From RYN-230 sp036497945 (GTDB lineage Bacteria; Actinomycetota; Actinomycetes; Streptosporangiales; Streptosporangiaceae): 64,000 bases of DNA. A model generated the notes under the pieces. It was not told the origin of the DNA and ran no database searches. It saw nothing but the letters and a program-made list of their open reading frames with translations. The stretch spans positions 17,954-81,953 of the forward strand of contig DASXIN010000152.1 in the NCBI GenBank assembly GCA_036497945.1, given 5' to 3'. Shown here piece by piece: positions 32,061-41,643 of the stretch. Position numbers and translations under genes: made by a program. Each line of letters starts with the position of its first letter. The stretch's first letter is position 1.

Positions 32061-34895
32061 TCACTGGCTGGCAGCGTAGCGCTCTTCAAAAGCTGATGCC
32101 GGCGGGCAGGCGCAGATCAGGTTGCGGTCGCCGTAGGCCTGGTCGATGCGGCGCACCGGGGGCCAGTACTTGGCCCGCCGGTCCCCGCCCAGCGGGTAGG
32201 CCGCCTCTGCCCGCTCGTACGGGTGCTTCCAGTCGGCCGCGAGCAGCACGGACGCGGTGTGCGGGGCGTTCCGCAGCGGGTTGTCCTGGCTGTCGTACTC
32301 GCCGGAACCGATCCGGCCGATCTCCTCCCGGATCGCGATCATGGCCGCGCAGAACCGGTCCAGGGTGGCCAGATCCTCACTCTCGGTGGGCTCGATCATC
32401 AGCGTGCCGGCTACCGGGAACGACATCGTCGGGGCATGAAATCCATAGTCGATGAGCCGCTTGGCCACGTCCTCGACGGTTACCCCGGTCTGCCGGGTGA
32501 GCGGCCGGATGTCCACGATGCACTCGTGCGCGACCAGGCCGCCGCGGCCGGTGTACAGCACCGGGTAGTGCGGGGCCAGCCGGGCGGCCACGTAGTTGGC
32601 GGCCAGGATGGCCACCTGGGTGGCCTGGCGCAGCCCCTGCGCGCCCATCATCCGGATGTAGGCCCAGGAGATGGGCAGGATGCCCGCCGAGCCGTACGGG
32701 GCGGCCGCGACGGGGCCCGCGTCCCGGCCCGGCAGGTACGGCGCCAGATGGGACCGGACGGCCACCGGGCCGACGCCGGGACCGCCGCCGCCGTGCGGGA
32801 TGCAGAACGTCTTGTGCAGGTTGAGGTGCGACACGTCGGCGCCGAACCGGCCCGGCCGGGCCAGGCCGACCAGCGCGTTCAGGTTGGCCCCATCCACGTA
32901 GACCTGGCCGCCCGCGTCGTGCACCGCCGCGGACACCGCGGTCACGCCCTCCTCGAACACGCCGTTGGTGGACGGGTAGGTCAGCATGATCGCGGCCACC
33001 TGGGCGCCGCGGGAAGCCAGCTTGGCGGCCAGGTCGGCCTGGTCGATGGCGCCGTCCTCGGCGCACTTGACCACCACCACCCGCAGCCCGGCCAGCACGG
33101 CGCTGGCCGCGTTGGTGCCGTGCGCGGACTCCGGGATCAGGCAGATGTCCCGGCCGGCCTCGCCCCGGGCGGTGTGGTAGGCCCGGATGGCCAGCAGCCC
33201 GGCCAGCTCGCCCTGCGAGCCGGCGTTCGGCTGCACGGACACACTGTCATACCCGGTCAGCTCGGCCAGCCAGCGCTCCAGGTCGCCGATCAGCTCGGTG
33301 TACCCGGCGGCCTGCCCGGCCGGCGCGAACGGGTGCAGCCCGGCGAACTCCGGCCAGCTGACCGGCTCCATCTCGGCCGCCGCGTTGAGCTTCATCGTGC
33401 ACGAGCCGAGCGGGATCATAGAGCGGTCCAGCGCGATGTCGAAGTCGGCCAGGCGGCGCAGGTAGCGCAGCATGGCGGTCTCGCTGCGGTGCTCGTGGAA
33501 CACCGGGTGGGCCAGGTAGGCCGAGCGGCGCAGCAGCCCGTCCGGCAGCACCGGGGATGGCGGCTCAGCCAGCTCGGCCGGTTCCTCGGCCAGCCCCGCC
33601 ACGGCGGCGACGACCGCGCGCAGGTGCGCGTCGGTGGTGGTCTCGTCCACCGCGATCTGCACCGTGTCCGGGCCGGCCAGGTACAGGTTGTAGCCGGCCT
33701 GCTGCGCCCGGTGCACCGCGTCCGCGGCGCCGCCGGGCAGGCTGACCTGGACCGTGTCGAAGAACCCGGCGTCCGCGGCGGCCACCCCGTGCGCGCGCAG
33801 CGTGGCGGCCAGCCGGGCGGCCCGCTCGTGCACGCCCCGGGCGATTTCGGCCAGCCCGTCCGGGCCGTGATAGACCGCGTACATGGCGGCCATGACGGCC
33901 AGCAGGACCTGGGCGGTACAGATGTTGCTGGTCGCCTTCTCCCGGCGGATGTGCTGCTCACGGGCTTGCAGCGCGAGCCGGTAGGCGGGCTTGCCGTCGG
34001 CGTCCAAGGACACGCCGACCAGCCGCCCGGGCAGCTGGCGGCGCAGCTCGTCGCGCACCGCGATGTACGCCGCGTGCGGGCCGCCGTAGCCCATCGGCAC
34101 GCCGAACCGCTGGCTGCTGCCCACCGCGATGTCCGCGCCCTGCTCCCCCGGCGGCACCAGCAGGGTCAGCGCGAGCAGGTCGGCCGCCACCGCGGCCAGC
34201 GCGCCGCGGTCGTGCGCGGCCGCGATGACCGGGGCCAGGTCGCGCACCTGCCCACTGGCCCCCGGGTACTGCAGCAGCACGCCGAACAGCTCGCCGTCGG
34301 GCTGCGCCTCGATCAGCTCCGCGCTGACCGGGCCGGTGACCAGCTCGATGCCGAGCGGCTCGGCCCGGGTGGCCAGCACGGCCAGCGTCTGCGGCAGGCA
34401 GTCGCGGTCGGCCAGAAAGATCCGGCCCTTCCCGGCCGCCCGCCGGGCCAGCGTCATCGCCTCGGCCGCCGCGGTCGCCTCGTCCAGCAGCGACGCCCCG
34501 GCCACCGGCAGCGCGGTCAGGTCCTCGACCAGGGTCTGGAACGTGATCAGCGCCTCGAGCCGGCCCTGCGAGATCTCCGGCTGGTACGGCGTGTACGCGG
34601 TGTACCAGGCCGGGTTCTCCAGCACGTTGCGGCGGATCACCGCCGGGGTGATCGTGCCGTAGTAGCCCAGGCCGATCATGGACTGGGCGACGGTGTTCCG
34701 CGCGGCCAGGCCGCGCAGCTCGGCCAGCGCCTCGGCCTCGGTGGCCGCCGGCGGCAGCTGCAGCGGCCGCGGATCGGCCAACCCGGGCGGCAGCGCCGTG
34801 CCGGTCAGCTCGTCCAGCGAGGCGTGCCCGGTCACCGCGAGCATGCGCTGCTGCTCGTCGGCCGAGGGGCCAATGTGCCGTGCCGCGAAGTCCAT
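32061..34895 (-). CDS. gcvP: Glycine dehydrogenase (decarboxylating), P-protein
   Basis: 944 residues, the full-length single-chain form. Decarboxylates glycine and passes the aminomethyl group to lipoyl GcvH in the glycine cleavage system. PLP lysine is K695 (LNLHKTFCIPHGGGGPG). N-terminal MDFAARHIGPSADEQQRML, SMIGLGYYGT, YTPYQPEISQGRLEAL and, later, LGSCTMKLNAAAEM are family blocks. Start ATG at 34895 has GGAGG six bases upstream. A glycine riboswitch lies in the 5' leader. GcvT and GcvH are not in the window; in M. tuberculosis gcvH neighbours garA, but not here. Confidence 0.97.
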   Translation of the reverse strand: MDFAARHIGPSADEQQRMLAVTGHASLDELTGTALPPGLADPRPLQLPPAATEAEALAELRGLAARNTVAQSMIGLGYYGTITPAVIRRNVLENPAWYTAYTPYQPEISQGRLEALITFQTLVEDLTALPVAGASLLDEATAAAEAMTLARRAAGKGRIFLADRDCLPQTLAVLATRAEPLGIELVTGPVSAELIEAQPDGELFGVLLQYPGASGQVRDLAPVIAAAHDRGALAAVAADLLALTLLVPPGEQGADIAVGSSQRFGVPMGYGGPHAAYIAVRDELRRQLPGRLVGVSLDADGKPAYRLALQAREQHIRREKATSNICTAQVLLAVMAAMYAVYHGPDGLAEIARGVHERAARLAATLRAHGVAAADAGFFDTVQVSLPGGAADAVHRAQQAGYNLYLAGPDTVQIAVDETTTDAHLRAVVAAVAGLAEEPAELAEPPSPVLPDGLLRRSAYLAHPVFHEHRSETAMLRYLRRLADFDIALDRSMIPLGSCTMKLNAAAEMEPVSWPEFAGLHPFAPAGQAAGYTELIGDLERWLAELTGYDSVSVQPNAGSQGELAGLLAIRAYHTARGEAGRDICLIPESAHGTNAASAVLAGLRVVVVKCAEDGAIDQADLAAKLASRGAQVAAIMLTYPSTNGVFEEGVTAVSAAVHDAGGQVYVDGANLNALVGLARPGRFGADVSHLNLHKTFCIPHGGGGPGVGPVAVRSHLAPYLPGRDAGPVAAAPYGSAGILPISWAYIRMMGAQGLRQATQVAILAANYVAARLAPHYPVLYTGRGGLVAHECIVDIRPLTRQTGVTVEDVAKRLIDYGFHAPTMSFPVAGTLMIEPTESEDLATLDRFCAAMIAIREEIGRIGSGEYDSQDNPLRNAPHTASVLLAADWKHPYERAEAAYPLGGDRRAKYWPPVRRIDQAYGDRNLICACPPASAFEERYAASQ

Positions 34896-34903
34896 TGGAA
34901 CCT

Positions 34904-34954
34904 CCAGAGGGGAGCCGCCTGGCACTGCCGTGCCTGCCTGGTCCTCCCCCTCTG
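34904..34954 (-). promoter_or_regulatory. Hairpin abutting the gcvP ribosome-binding site
   Basis: In the mRNA sense, CAGAGGGGGAG (34954-34944) can pair with CTCCCCTCTGG (34914-34904), with a short inner GGCAC/GTGCC stem between. The 3' arm runs into the GGAGG (34905-34901) used by gcvP. Lying just after the glycine aptamer, it is a reasonable expression platform controlling translation; inference from pairing only. Confidence 0.5.
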
Positions 34955-34991
34955 TCGCCAGCAGATGACGCGCGGACTTCAGAGATGCCTG

Positions 34992-35081
34992 TCCCGTCCG
35001 GTCCTGGTTGCCTGAGAGGTTCCGGGGAGGTTGCCCCTTCGGCGCCCCGCACTGGCTGTGCAGGGACTCTCCCGGACGGTG
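34992..35081 (-). ncRNA. Glycine riboswitch (single aptamer) upstream of gcvP
   Basis: In the mRNA sense the leader contains CGGGAGAGTCC, then GCGCCGAAGGGGCAACC, then CCTCTCAGGCAACCAGGAC, the conserved pieces of the gcvT/glycine aptamer in the right order and spacing. The closing stem P1 pairs CCGTCC (near 35079) with GGACGG (near 34995). Only one aptamer is visible; the next 100 bases lack a second GCCGAAGG/CTCTCAGGC set. It would turn on gcvP when glycine is abundant. Confidence 0.92.
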
Positions 35082-35105
35082 TGATCGGCTACCGCTCAGC
35101 CTACT

Positions 35106-35275
35106 CGCTGGTGAGGCGGGGCGCGCCGCAGGCGTGTTCCCGCCGAGCCAGCGATTGCGCGATCGGGCAAGATCTAGCGCCGGCGAGGCGAGGCCCGCCG
35201 CAGGCGGGTGCTCGCGGAGCCGACGTTCGGCGCGAAGCGGCGATCGGGGGGTCCAGGGGGGGTCGTCCCCCCGGA
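35106..35275. repeat. Tandem pair of repeat units ending in a G6-TCGT-C6 hairpin
   Basis: Two related units lie at about 35108-35170 and 35184-35275. Both contain GG[T/C]GAGGCG...CCGCCGCAGGCG, a GAGCC block and GATCGGG. The second ends in the same GCGGCGATCGGGGG and TCGT-loop hairpin found within aidB. The hairpin just follows the stop of the MerR gene on the minus strand and may also act as its terminator. No ORF is credible here. Confidence 0.65.
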
Positions 35276-35280
35276 CTAAT

Positions 35281-35919
<639 letters not shown>

Positions 35920-36022
35920 TGTGCCTCCACCCGGAGCTGACCACCCTGGGTACTCGTCTCGCACGGTAGGCCGCCAGCGCCGGCCGAGTCAACGATCGGC
36001 CACGGCGCGTCGTGGGGGGACC

Positions 36023-36493
36023 TCAGGTGGCCCGGCCGAAATCCTCGGGGGTGATCGTGTCCAGGAACTCGCGGAACTTTTCGACCTCGTCTTCCTGCTC
36101 GTCGGGGATGGCCACGCCCGCCTCGTCGAGCACCTCATCGCTGGCGAAGATGCTGGCGCCGGTGCGCAGCGCGAGGGCGATCGAATCGGACGGCCGGGCG
36201 CTGACTTCCTTGCCGTTGGAGAAGATCAGGTCGGCGAAGAAGATGCCGTCCCGGAGCGCGGTGATGTTCACCGTCTGCAGCTGCACGTCCAGCGCTTCCA
36301 GCACGTCACGGAAGAGGTCGTGGGTCAGCGGCCGGGCGGGCACCATGCCCTGCTGCGCGAACGCGATCGCGGTAGCCTCAACCGGCCCGATCCAGATCGG
36401 CAGATACCTGTCACCCTGCGTCTCCTTCAGCAGGACGATGGGCTGGTTCGTGGGCATCTCGACCCGGACGCCGACGACCTCCATCTTCCTCAC
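36023..36493 (-). CDS. Bifunctional nuclease domain (DUF151) protein
   Basis: 156 residues of the DUF151 family. Conserved blocks are MEVVGVRVEMPTNQPIVLL, RYLPIWIGPVEATAIAFA, RPLTHDLFRDVLEAL and ARPSDSIALALRTGASIF. Plant and archaeal members have DNase/RNase activity, but the bacterial role is unproven. Rv1829 has the same position between the two MerR genes. The start may be GTG 36493 or ATG 36484. Confidence 0.9.
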   Translation of the reverse strand: MRKMEVVGVRVEMPTNQPIVLLKETQGDRYLPIWIGPVEATAIAFAQQGMVPARPLTHDLFRDVLEALDVQLQTVNITALRDGIFFADLIFSNGKEVSARPSDSIALALRTGASIFASDEVLDEAGVAIPDEQEDEVEKFREFLDTITPEDFGRAT

Positions 36494-36574
36494 GGCGGCT
36501 CCGTCCTCACACGCGCCTGACGCGCAGCCTCAGGCATGGACCTGCTGGGCATTCCTTAGCCAACGTACACCCCA

Positions 36575-37369
36575 TCAGGCACCGGACCTGGCGGCGGCTG
36601 GGCCGGCAAATCCGTTCCCGCCGTATCCGCGGCCGGCCCGGTCCGGCTCGGCCAGCGGGCCGGCTGAGCCGCCGGAGACGTGGCCGGCAGGCAGCCCGGC
36701 CACGTCCAGTCCGGCCTCGGCCAGGGCGTCGCCCATCAGCGACGCGTGCAGCTGCAGGGACAGCGCCGCGACCTCCCGGGCCGTCTGGGCGGCCCGGTCC
36801 CGTGAGCCCGGGCTGCGCTGCCGCAAGGTGGGCGCCACCACCTGTTCGATCAGCGCGGTCTCCCGCTCCACCGCGGCCCGCACCGCGCGCAGATGCCGGG
36901 CCTGCACGCCGTACTTGCCGAGCGCGGCGATGATCTGCGCCGCGGCCACCGCGTCCGGCCCGTACTGCCGGCCGGACGCCCGGACCAGACCGAAATCTTC
37001 CAGTTCGGCCAGGTAGCTCTCGTCGATCCCGGCCGCGTCGAGCAGTTCCCGCCGGCTCAGCGGGCGCCGGGCGGCCCGCCGCTCCGGGTCGTCCGGGTCC
37101 GCCCCGGCGTCCCCATCGGCGGCGGCCAGCCGGTCCTTGATCACCCGCAGCGGCAGGTACTCGTCGCGCTGGGCGCTCAGGATGTAGCGCAGCCGGGCCA
37201 CGTCGGCGGCCCCGAACCGGCGGTAGTTGGACGGCGACCGGGCAGGCTGGATCAGCCCCTCGGACTCCAGGAAACGGATCTTCGACACGCTCACATCGGG
37301 GAACTCGCCGCGGAGCTGGGCGAGCACCTCACTGATGCCGAAGCCGGTCCGGGCGGGCTGAGCGCTCAT
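36575..37369 (-). CDS. ftsR: MerR-family regulator FtsR
   Basis: 264 residues. N-terminal MerR domain FGISEVLAQLRGEFPDVSVS, KIRFLESEGLIQPARSPSNY, RRFGAADVARLRYILSAQRD with the following LPLRVIKDRL; the C-terminal half has a second MerR-like helical module (RRELLDAAGIDESYLAELED). Homologue of Corynebacterium FtsR, which activates ftsZ, and of Rv1828. The ATG overlaps the garA stop (ATGA), so it is coupled to GarA. The Gly/Ala-rich C-terminal 30 residues are not conserved. Confidence 0.9.
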   Translation of the reverse strand: MSAQPARTGFGISEVLAQLRGEFPDVSVSKIRFLESEGLIQPARSPSNYRRFGAADVARLRYILSAQRDEYLPLRVIKDRLAAADGDAGADPDDPERRAARRPLSRRELLDAAGIDESYLAELEDFGLVRASGRQYGPDAVAAAQIIAALGKYGVQARHLRAVRAAVERETALIEQVVAPTLRQRSPGSRDRAAQTAREVAALSLQLHASLMGDALAEAGLDVAGLPAGHVSGGSAGPLAEPDRAGRGYGGNGFAGPAAARSGA

Positions 37370-37911
37370 GCCCCGACCTGCGCGCCTCCGCCACCACGCT
37401 CTACCTGGGGCCGCCGCCCGGTGAGGAAGACCAGCCGGAACTTGCCGATCTGCACCTCGTCGCCGCCGATCAGGGGCGCCTCTTCGATCCGCTCCTGGTT
37501 GACGTAGGTGCCGTTCAGGCTGCCGACATCGCGCACGGTGAACCGGTCCCCGCGGCGGTAGAACTCGGCGTGCCGCCGGGACACGGTGACGTCATCGAGG
37601 AAGATGTGACTGTCCCGGTGCCGGCCGGCCGTGGTGATGTCGCTGTCCAGCAGGAACCGGCTGCCCGCGTTGGGGCCGCGCTTGACCACCAGCAGGGCTA
37701 CGCCGGGCGGCAGCGATTCCAGCGACGGGTCGACGAAGGGATCGTCGCCGAACTCAGGCTCGGCCGCCGGGTCCCCGCCCATCGAGATGATGGACGTCGT
37801 CTCACCCGGGCGGTCAGCACCCGGGCGCGCGAGCATCGTCCCGCAGTGCAGGCAGAAGCGTGCGTCGTCAGGATTAGCCTGACCGCACCGGGTGCAGTAG
37901 ATGCTCGGCAT
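37366..37911 (-). CDS. garA: FHA-domain protein GarA/OdhI with N-terminal zinc ribbon
   Basis: 181 residues. Residues 5-27 form a zinc ribbon (YCTRCGQANPDDARFCLHCG). The PknB/PknG phosphorylation motif ETTSI follows at about 38-42, then the FHA domain at about 80-160 (TTAGRHRDSHIFLDDVTVSR, RHAEF, SLNGTYVNQ). Unphosphorylated GarA/OdhI inhibits 2-oxoglutarate dehydrogenase and glutamate dehydrogenase; phosphorylation of the ETTS Thr switches it off. The zinc ribbon makes it longer than mycobacterial GarA. ATG at 37911 has AGGAGAGG 12 bases upstream, a long spacing, so an earlier start is possible: the frame is open for 100 more codons. Confidence 0.93.
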   Translation of the reverse strand: MPSIYCTRCGQANPDDARFCLHCGTMLARPGADRPGETTSIISMGGDPAAEPEFGDDPFVDPSLESLPPGVALLVVKRGPNAGSRFLLDSDITTAGRHRDSHIFLDDVTVSRRHAEFYRRGDRFTVRDVGSLNGTYVNQERIEEAPLIGGDEVQIGKFRLVFLTGRRPQVERGGGGAQVGA

Positions 37912-38313
37912 GTCTTGGCCCAGCCTCTCCTCTGCTGGCCATGGGCTCTGGGCGGGAACCACGTCGGACGCAGCCCGTTCCCCGTGTCTGGCAGAACTGT
38001 GCTCTCTGGAACCGTGCTCACTGAAGCCGTGCTCAGGAGGTACCTGGTCGGCTGATGCACCCCACGCTACCTGGGCTGCACCCGACCGGTCCATGCGCCA
38101 CGCGCGGCGCCCGGCCGGGCTGAACCTGGCCCACCAGCCACGGCGTCGGCCCTGGCCAGGGGATGAATCCGCGCCCCGGGATCCGCCCGGTGCGCTATCG
38201 TCCCGCCGCCGCCACATCCTGGCCGCACCTCCGACGCATGCACCCCTCCGGATGGGATTGTCTCACGGTGGGCGGTTGCCCCGCTGGACACTGAGCTGGC
38301 CAGCCTACCGGGT
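37912..38313 (-). other. Region upstream of garA with 15-bp repeats
   Basis: 402 bases between the nucleotidyltransferase stop and the garA ATG. The garA frame continues open for 102 codons with no family sequence. GTGCTC recurs every 15 bases at 37999, 38014 and 38029, with a weaker copy at 37984 (SEHGS-like peptides if translated). Probably the garA promoter region; no other gene is seen. Confidence 0.45.
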
Positions 38314-40812
38314 TCAGCTACCGGATCGTTCCGCCACTGCCGCCCACTCGTCGAGCAGCGCCTGGGCGGTGTCCGCGTCAGTGCCCTCGGCCCACAGGTG
38401 GGTCACCGCGTCCGACGGGTCGGGCAGTACCAGCACCCAGCCGCCGTCCGGCTCCACGATGCGCACCCCGTCGGTGGTATCCACCGTCCGGTTGCCGGCC
38501 GCCTCCACCACGGTGCGCATCACGCTGCCCTTGGCCGCCCACGGCGTCGGCATGGACCGCTTGAGCAGGTGCGCGGCCGGGATCCGGGCGTCGATCTGGC
38601 TCAGCGACAGCCTGGTCCGGGCGACCAGGCCGAGCAGCCGGGCGAACGCCGCGATGCCGTCCAGGGTCCGGCTGAACTCGGGCACCACATACCCGCCGCG
38701 GCCGTCGCCGCCGAAAATTACATCGTCCGCCGTGGTGGCCTCGGTCAGCCCGTGCAGCGAGGTCGGCGTCCAGTCCACGTGCACGCCATGGAACCGGCAG
38801 ACCTGCTCGGCCACCCGGGTCGTGGTCACCGGCAGCGCCACCCGCCCGGCCCGGCGTTCCGCCGCGATCAGGTCCAGCACGACCAGCAGCGCCCGGTCGT
38901 CGCTGATCATCGCGCCCTTGTCGTCCACCAGCATGATCCGCTCGCCGACCTGGTCGAAGCGCACGCCGAACGCGGCGCGGGACGAGGCGACCAGCTCGGA
39001 CAGCCGCTGCATGCCCGCCCGGACCTGGGCCAGCCCCTGGGTGGGGTTGGCCTCGTCCAGCCCGTTGTTGACGATCAGCGCCTCCACCCCGAGCCGGCCG
39101 AGCAGGCTGGGCAGCACCAGCGAGACGGTGCCGCCCGCGCAGTCCACCACGACCTTGAGCCCGGCCTCACGCACCCCGGTCATGTCCACGCTGCGCACCA
39201 GTTCCTGGGCGTACGACTCGACCACCCGGGACGGGTAGGTCAGCTCGGCGATCTCGCCCGGGAAGGCCCGCCGGTACTCCTGCCGGGAGAACACCCGCTC
39301 CAGCTTGCGCGCGGCGGTCTGGGACAGCTCGGCGCCCCGGTCGTCCAGGAACACGATGTCGATCGACTGCGGGTCGCCGGACGTGGTGCGCAGCGCGATG
39401 CCGCCGGCGCACGAACTTCGCGAGGTCTGGAACCTGGCCACCGGCAGCGGCTGGGCCTCCAGGTCGACCACGTTGATGGCACTGGCGTTGAGTGCGCATT
39501 GCACGGCGCGCTTGAGCGCCCGCGCGGCGCGGGATACGTCACGGGAGGTGGTGACGACCGACCCCTTCCGCAGCGTGGTCGCGTAGGCGCTGGACAGCCG
39601 GACGCACAGCTCGGGGGTGATCTCGACGTTGACCAGGCCGGACACCCCGCGCGGCCCGAACAGGGTGCGCTGCCCGCGGGATTCCCAGATGACGCTGGTG
39701 TTCACCACCGCGCCCGCCTCGATGGTCTTGAACGGGTAGACCTTGACCCCCGCGGACAGGTAGGCCTCCGGCTCAATGACGCACTCGTCCCCGACCACCG
39801 CGCCTTCCTCGATCCGGGCGGACGGCATCACGTCGGTGTTCTTGCCGATCACACAGCCGCGCAGGGTGACCCCCTGCCCGACGTAGACGTTGTTGTGCAC
39901 CACCGCCCGGTGCAGGAACGCGCCCTCCTTGACCACCACGTTGCTGCCCAGCACGGTGAACTCACGCAGCTCGGCGCCCGCCTCGACCTTGGCGTAGTCG
40001 CCGACGCACACCGGCCCGGACAGCACCGCCTCCGGGTCCACCTCGGCCCCCTCGGCCACCCACACCCCGGGCGATACCTCGAACCCGTCGATCTCCGTGT
40101 CCACCCGGCCGGACAGCACATCGGCCTGGGCCTTCAGGTAGCTCTCGTGGGTGCCCACGTCTTCCCAGTAGCCGTCCGCGATGTAGCCGAACAGCGGCGC
40201 GTCCCGCTTCAGCAGGGCCGGGAACACGTCGCCGGACCAGTCCACCGACTCCCCCGGCGGCACCTCGGCCAGCACCTCGGGCTCCATCACGTAGATCCCG
40301 GTATTGACCGTGTCCGAGAACACCTGGCCCCAGGTGGGCTTCTCCAGGAAGCGCTGGATCCGGCCGTCCTCGCCGACGATGATGATGCCGAACTCCAGCG
40401 GGTTGGGCACCCGGGTCAGCCCGACGGTGACCAGCGCCCCGGCCTCCTTGTGCGCCCGGACCATGGCGGTCAGGTCGATGTCGGTCAGCGCGTCCCCGGA
40501 GATGACCAGGAACGGCTCGTCGCGCAGCTCGTCCTCGGCGTTCTTCACACTGCCCGCGGTGCCGAGCGGCGCCTCCTCGGTGGCGTACTGCAGGCGCATG
40601 CCCACGTCCTCGCCGTCCCCGAAGTAGTTGCGCACCAGCGAAGCCAGGAACTGCACGGTGACCACGGTCTCGTCGAAGCCGTGCCGCTTGAGCAGCCGCA
40701 GCACGTGTTCCATGATCGGTTTGTTGCAGACGGGCAGCAGCGGCTTGGGCTGGTTGGCGGTCATCGGCCGCAGCCGGGTGCCCTCTCCGCCGGCCATTAC
40801 GACGGCCTTCAC
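38314..40812 (-). CDS. Fused sugar-1-phosphate nucleotidyltransferase / phosphomannomutase-like protein
   Basis: 832 residues from GTG at 40812. Residues 1-230 are a nucleotidyltransferase (VKAVVMAGGEGTRLRPMTAN, ISGDALTDID, FLEKPTWGQVFSDTVNTGIY); 250-360 are left-handed beta-helix hexapeptide repeats (VLSGPVCVGDYAKVEAGAEL, VVGDECVIEP); 380-832 are a phosphohexomutase domain. The mutase phosphoserine loop, usually TASHNP, reads TTSRD, and metal loop DxDxDR is not obvious (FGVRFDQVGERIMLVDDKG), so the mutase half may be inactive or altered. Such fusions are conserved in actinobacteria near mannose/GDP-mannose genes. AGGAGA precedes the GTG. Confidence 0.9.
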   Translation of the reverse strand: MKAVVMAGGEGTRLRPMTANQPKPLLPVCNKPIMEHVLRLLKRHGFDETVVTVQFLASLVRNYFGDGEDVGMRLQYATEEAPLGTAGSVKNAEDELRDEPFLVISGDALTDIDLTAMVRAHKEAGALVTVGLTRVPNPLEFGIIIVGEDGRIQRFLEKPTWGQVFSDTVNTGIYVMEPEVLAEVPPGESVDWSGDVFPALLKRDAPLFGYIADGYWEDVGTHESYLKAQADVLSGRVDTEIDGFEVSPGVWVAEGAEVDPEAVLSGPVCVGDYAKVEAGAELREFTVLGSNVVVKEGAFLHRAVVHNNVYVGQGVTLRGCVIGKNTDVMPSARIEEGAVVGDECVIEPEAYLSAGVKVYPFKTIEAGAVVNTSVIWESRGQRTLFGPRGVSGLVNVEITPELCVRLSSAYATTLRKGSVVTTSRDVSRAARALKRAVQCALNASAINVVDLEAQPLPVARFQTSRSSCAGGIALRTTSGDPQSIDIVFLDDRGAELSQTAARKLERVFSRQEYRRAFPGEIAELTYPSRVVESYAQELVRSVDMTGVREAGLKVVVDCAGGTVSLVLPSLLGRLGVEALIVNNGLDEANPTQGLAQVRAGMQRLSELVASSRAAFGVRFDQVGERIMLVDDKGAMISDDRALLVVLDLIAAERRAGRVALPVTTTRVAEQVCRFHGVHVDWTPTSLHGLTEATTADDVIFGGDGRGGYVVPEFSRTLDGIAAFARLLGLVARTRLSLSQIDARIPAAHLLKRSMPTPWAAKGSVMRTVVEAAGNRTVDTTDGVRIVEPDGGWVLVLPDPSDAVTHLWAEGTDADTAQALLDEWAAVAERSGS

Positions 40813-40887
40813 CGGTGCCGGGTCTCCTTCCAGGTCATCCGTGCCGTCTGCCCATCCTCCCCGATCCGATGCCGGGCAGGGCACTCG

Positions 40888-41643
40888 CTATCGGGTGTCT
40901 CCATCATGACTGGCGAGGTGGTGAGGTGGTGCGGGACTCCTGGTGAGCTGCCGGGCCTGGGCCAGGTACAGACCCGCCGCCCACCAGTACAGCGCGGTGC
41001 CCCACAGCCCGAACGCCCAGCCGACCACCTTGGCCACCTCCGCGGCCGTGCCGCCATAGGTGCCCAGCAGCAGCAGCGGGAAGGCGTAGAACAGGCACAG
41101 TGTCGCCGCCTTGCCGACGAAGCTGACCTGCAGCGGCTCCCAGCCGTGCCGGCGTAGCCAGAGCAGCGCGACGCCGAGCACCAGTTCCCGGGCCACCAGC
41201 ACGCCGACCAGCCACCACGGGATGATGGCCCGGATGGCCAGCGTGATGAGCATGGCCCCGATGTACAGCCGGTCGGCCGCCGGGTCGAGCACCTGCCCCA
41301 GGCGGCTCTCCTGGTGCCAGGCCCGGGCGATCTTCCCGTCCAGCCAGTCACTGGCCGCCGCGCCGAACAGCAGGCCGACCGCCCAGGCGTCCGCGTGCGG
41401 GCCGAGCACCAGCCAGACGAACACCGGGACGCCGGCCAGCCGGGCCATGCTGAGCAGGTTGGGCACCGTCCAGATCCGGTCCGGCAGACCGCTTTCGGCC
41501 GGCCGGGGCTCAGCCCGCTGACCCTGGACGGCCGCGGCGGCATCCGGCGCGCTGCTGCCTGTGTCCAACGGAGCGGCCCCCTTGCTCGCGGTACGCACCC
41601 GCCATATGTGCTTCGCGGTACCCAATGTGCCCGCGGTACCCAC
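40888..41643 (-). CDS. CDP-alcohol phosphatidyltransferase (PgsA-like)
   Basis: Up to 251 residues. The full CDP-alcohol signature DG-x2-AR-x8-G-x3-D-x3-D is present as WLDGKIARAWHQESRLGQVL followed by DPAADRL; four to six membrane helices surround it. Transfers a CDP-activated diacylglycerol to an alcohol such as glycerol phosphate. Its place near garA matches pgsA2 (Rv1822). The start is uncertain: GTG 41643 or GTG 41598, with no good ribosome-binding site; the catalytic domain begins near IWTVPNLLS. The first 20 codons are made of GGTACCGCG repeats. Confidence 0.86.
   Translation of the reverse strand: MGTAGTLGTAKHIWRVRTASKGAAPLDTGSSAPDAAAAVQGQRAEPRPAESGLPDRIWTVPNLLSMARLAGVPVFVWLVLGPHADAWAVGLLFGAAASDWLDGKIARAWHQESRLGQVLDPAADRLYIGAMLITLAIRAIIPWWLVGVLVARELVLGVALLWLRRHGWEPLQVSFVGKAATLCLFYAFPLLLLGTYGGTAAEVAKVVGWAFGLWGTALYWWAAGLYLAQARQLTRSPAPPHHLASHDGDTR

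Noticed and set aside
29173..32079. A 968-codon plus-strand frame opposite uvrC and the ROK kinase
   Set aside because: Same cause; the minus-strand genes are unmistakable and the translation is low-complexity Arg/His/Gly.
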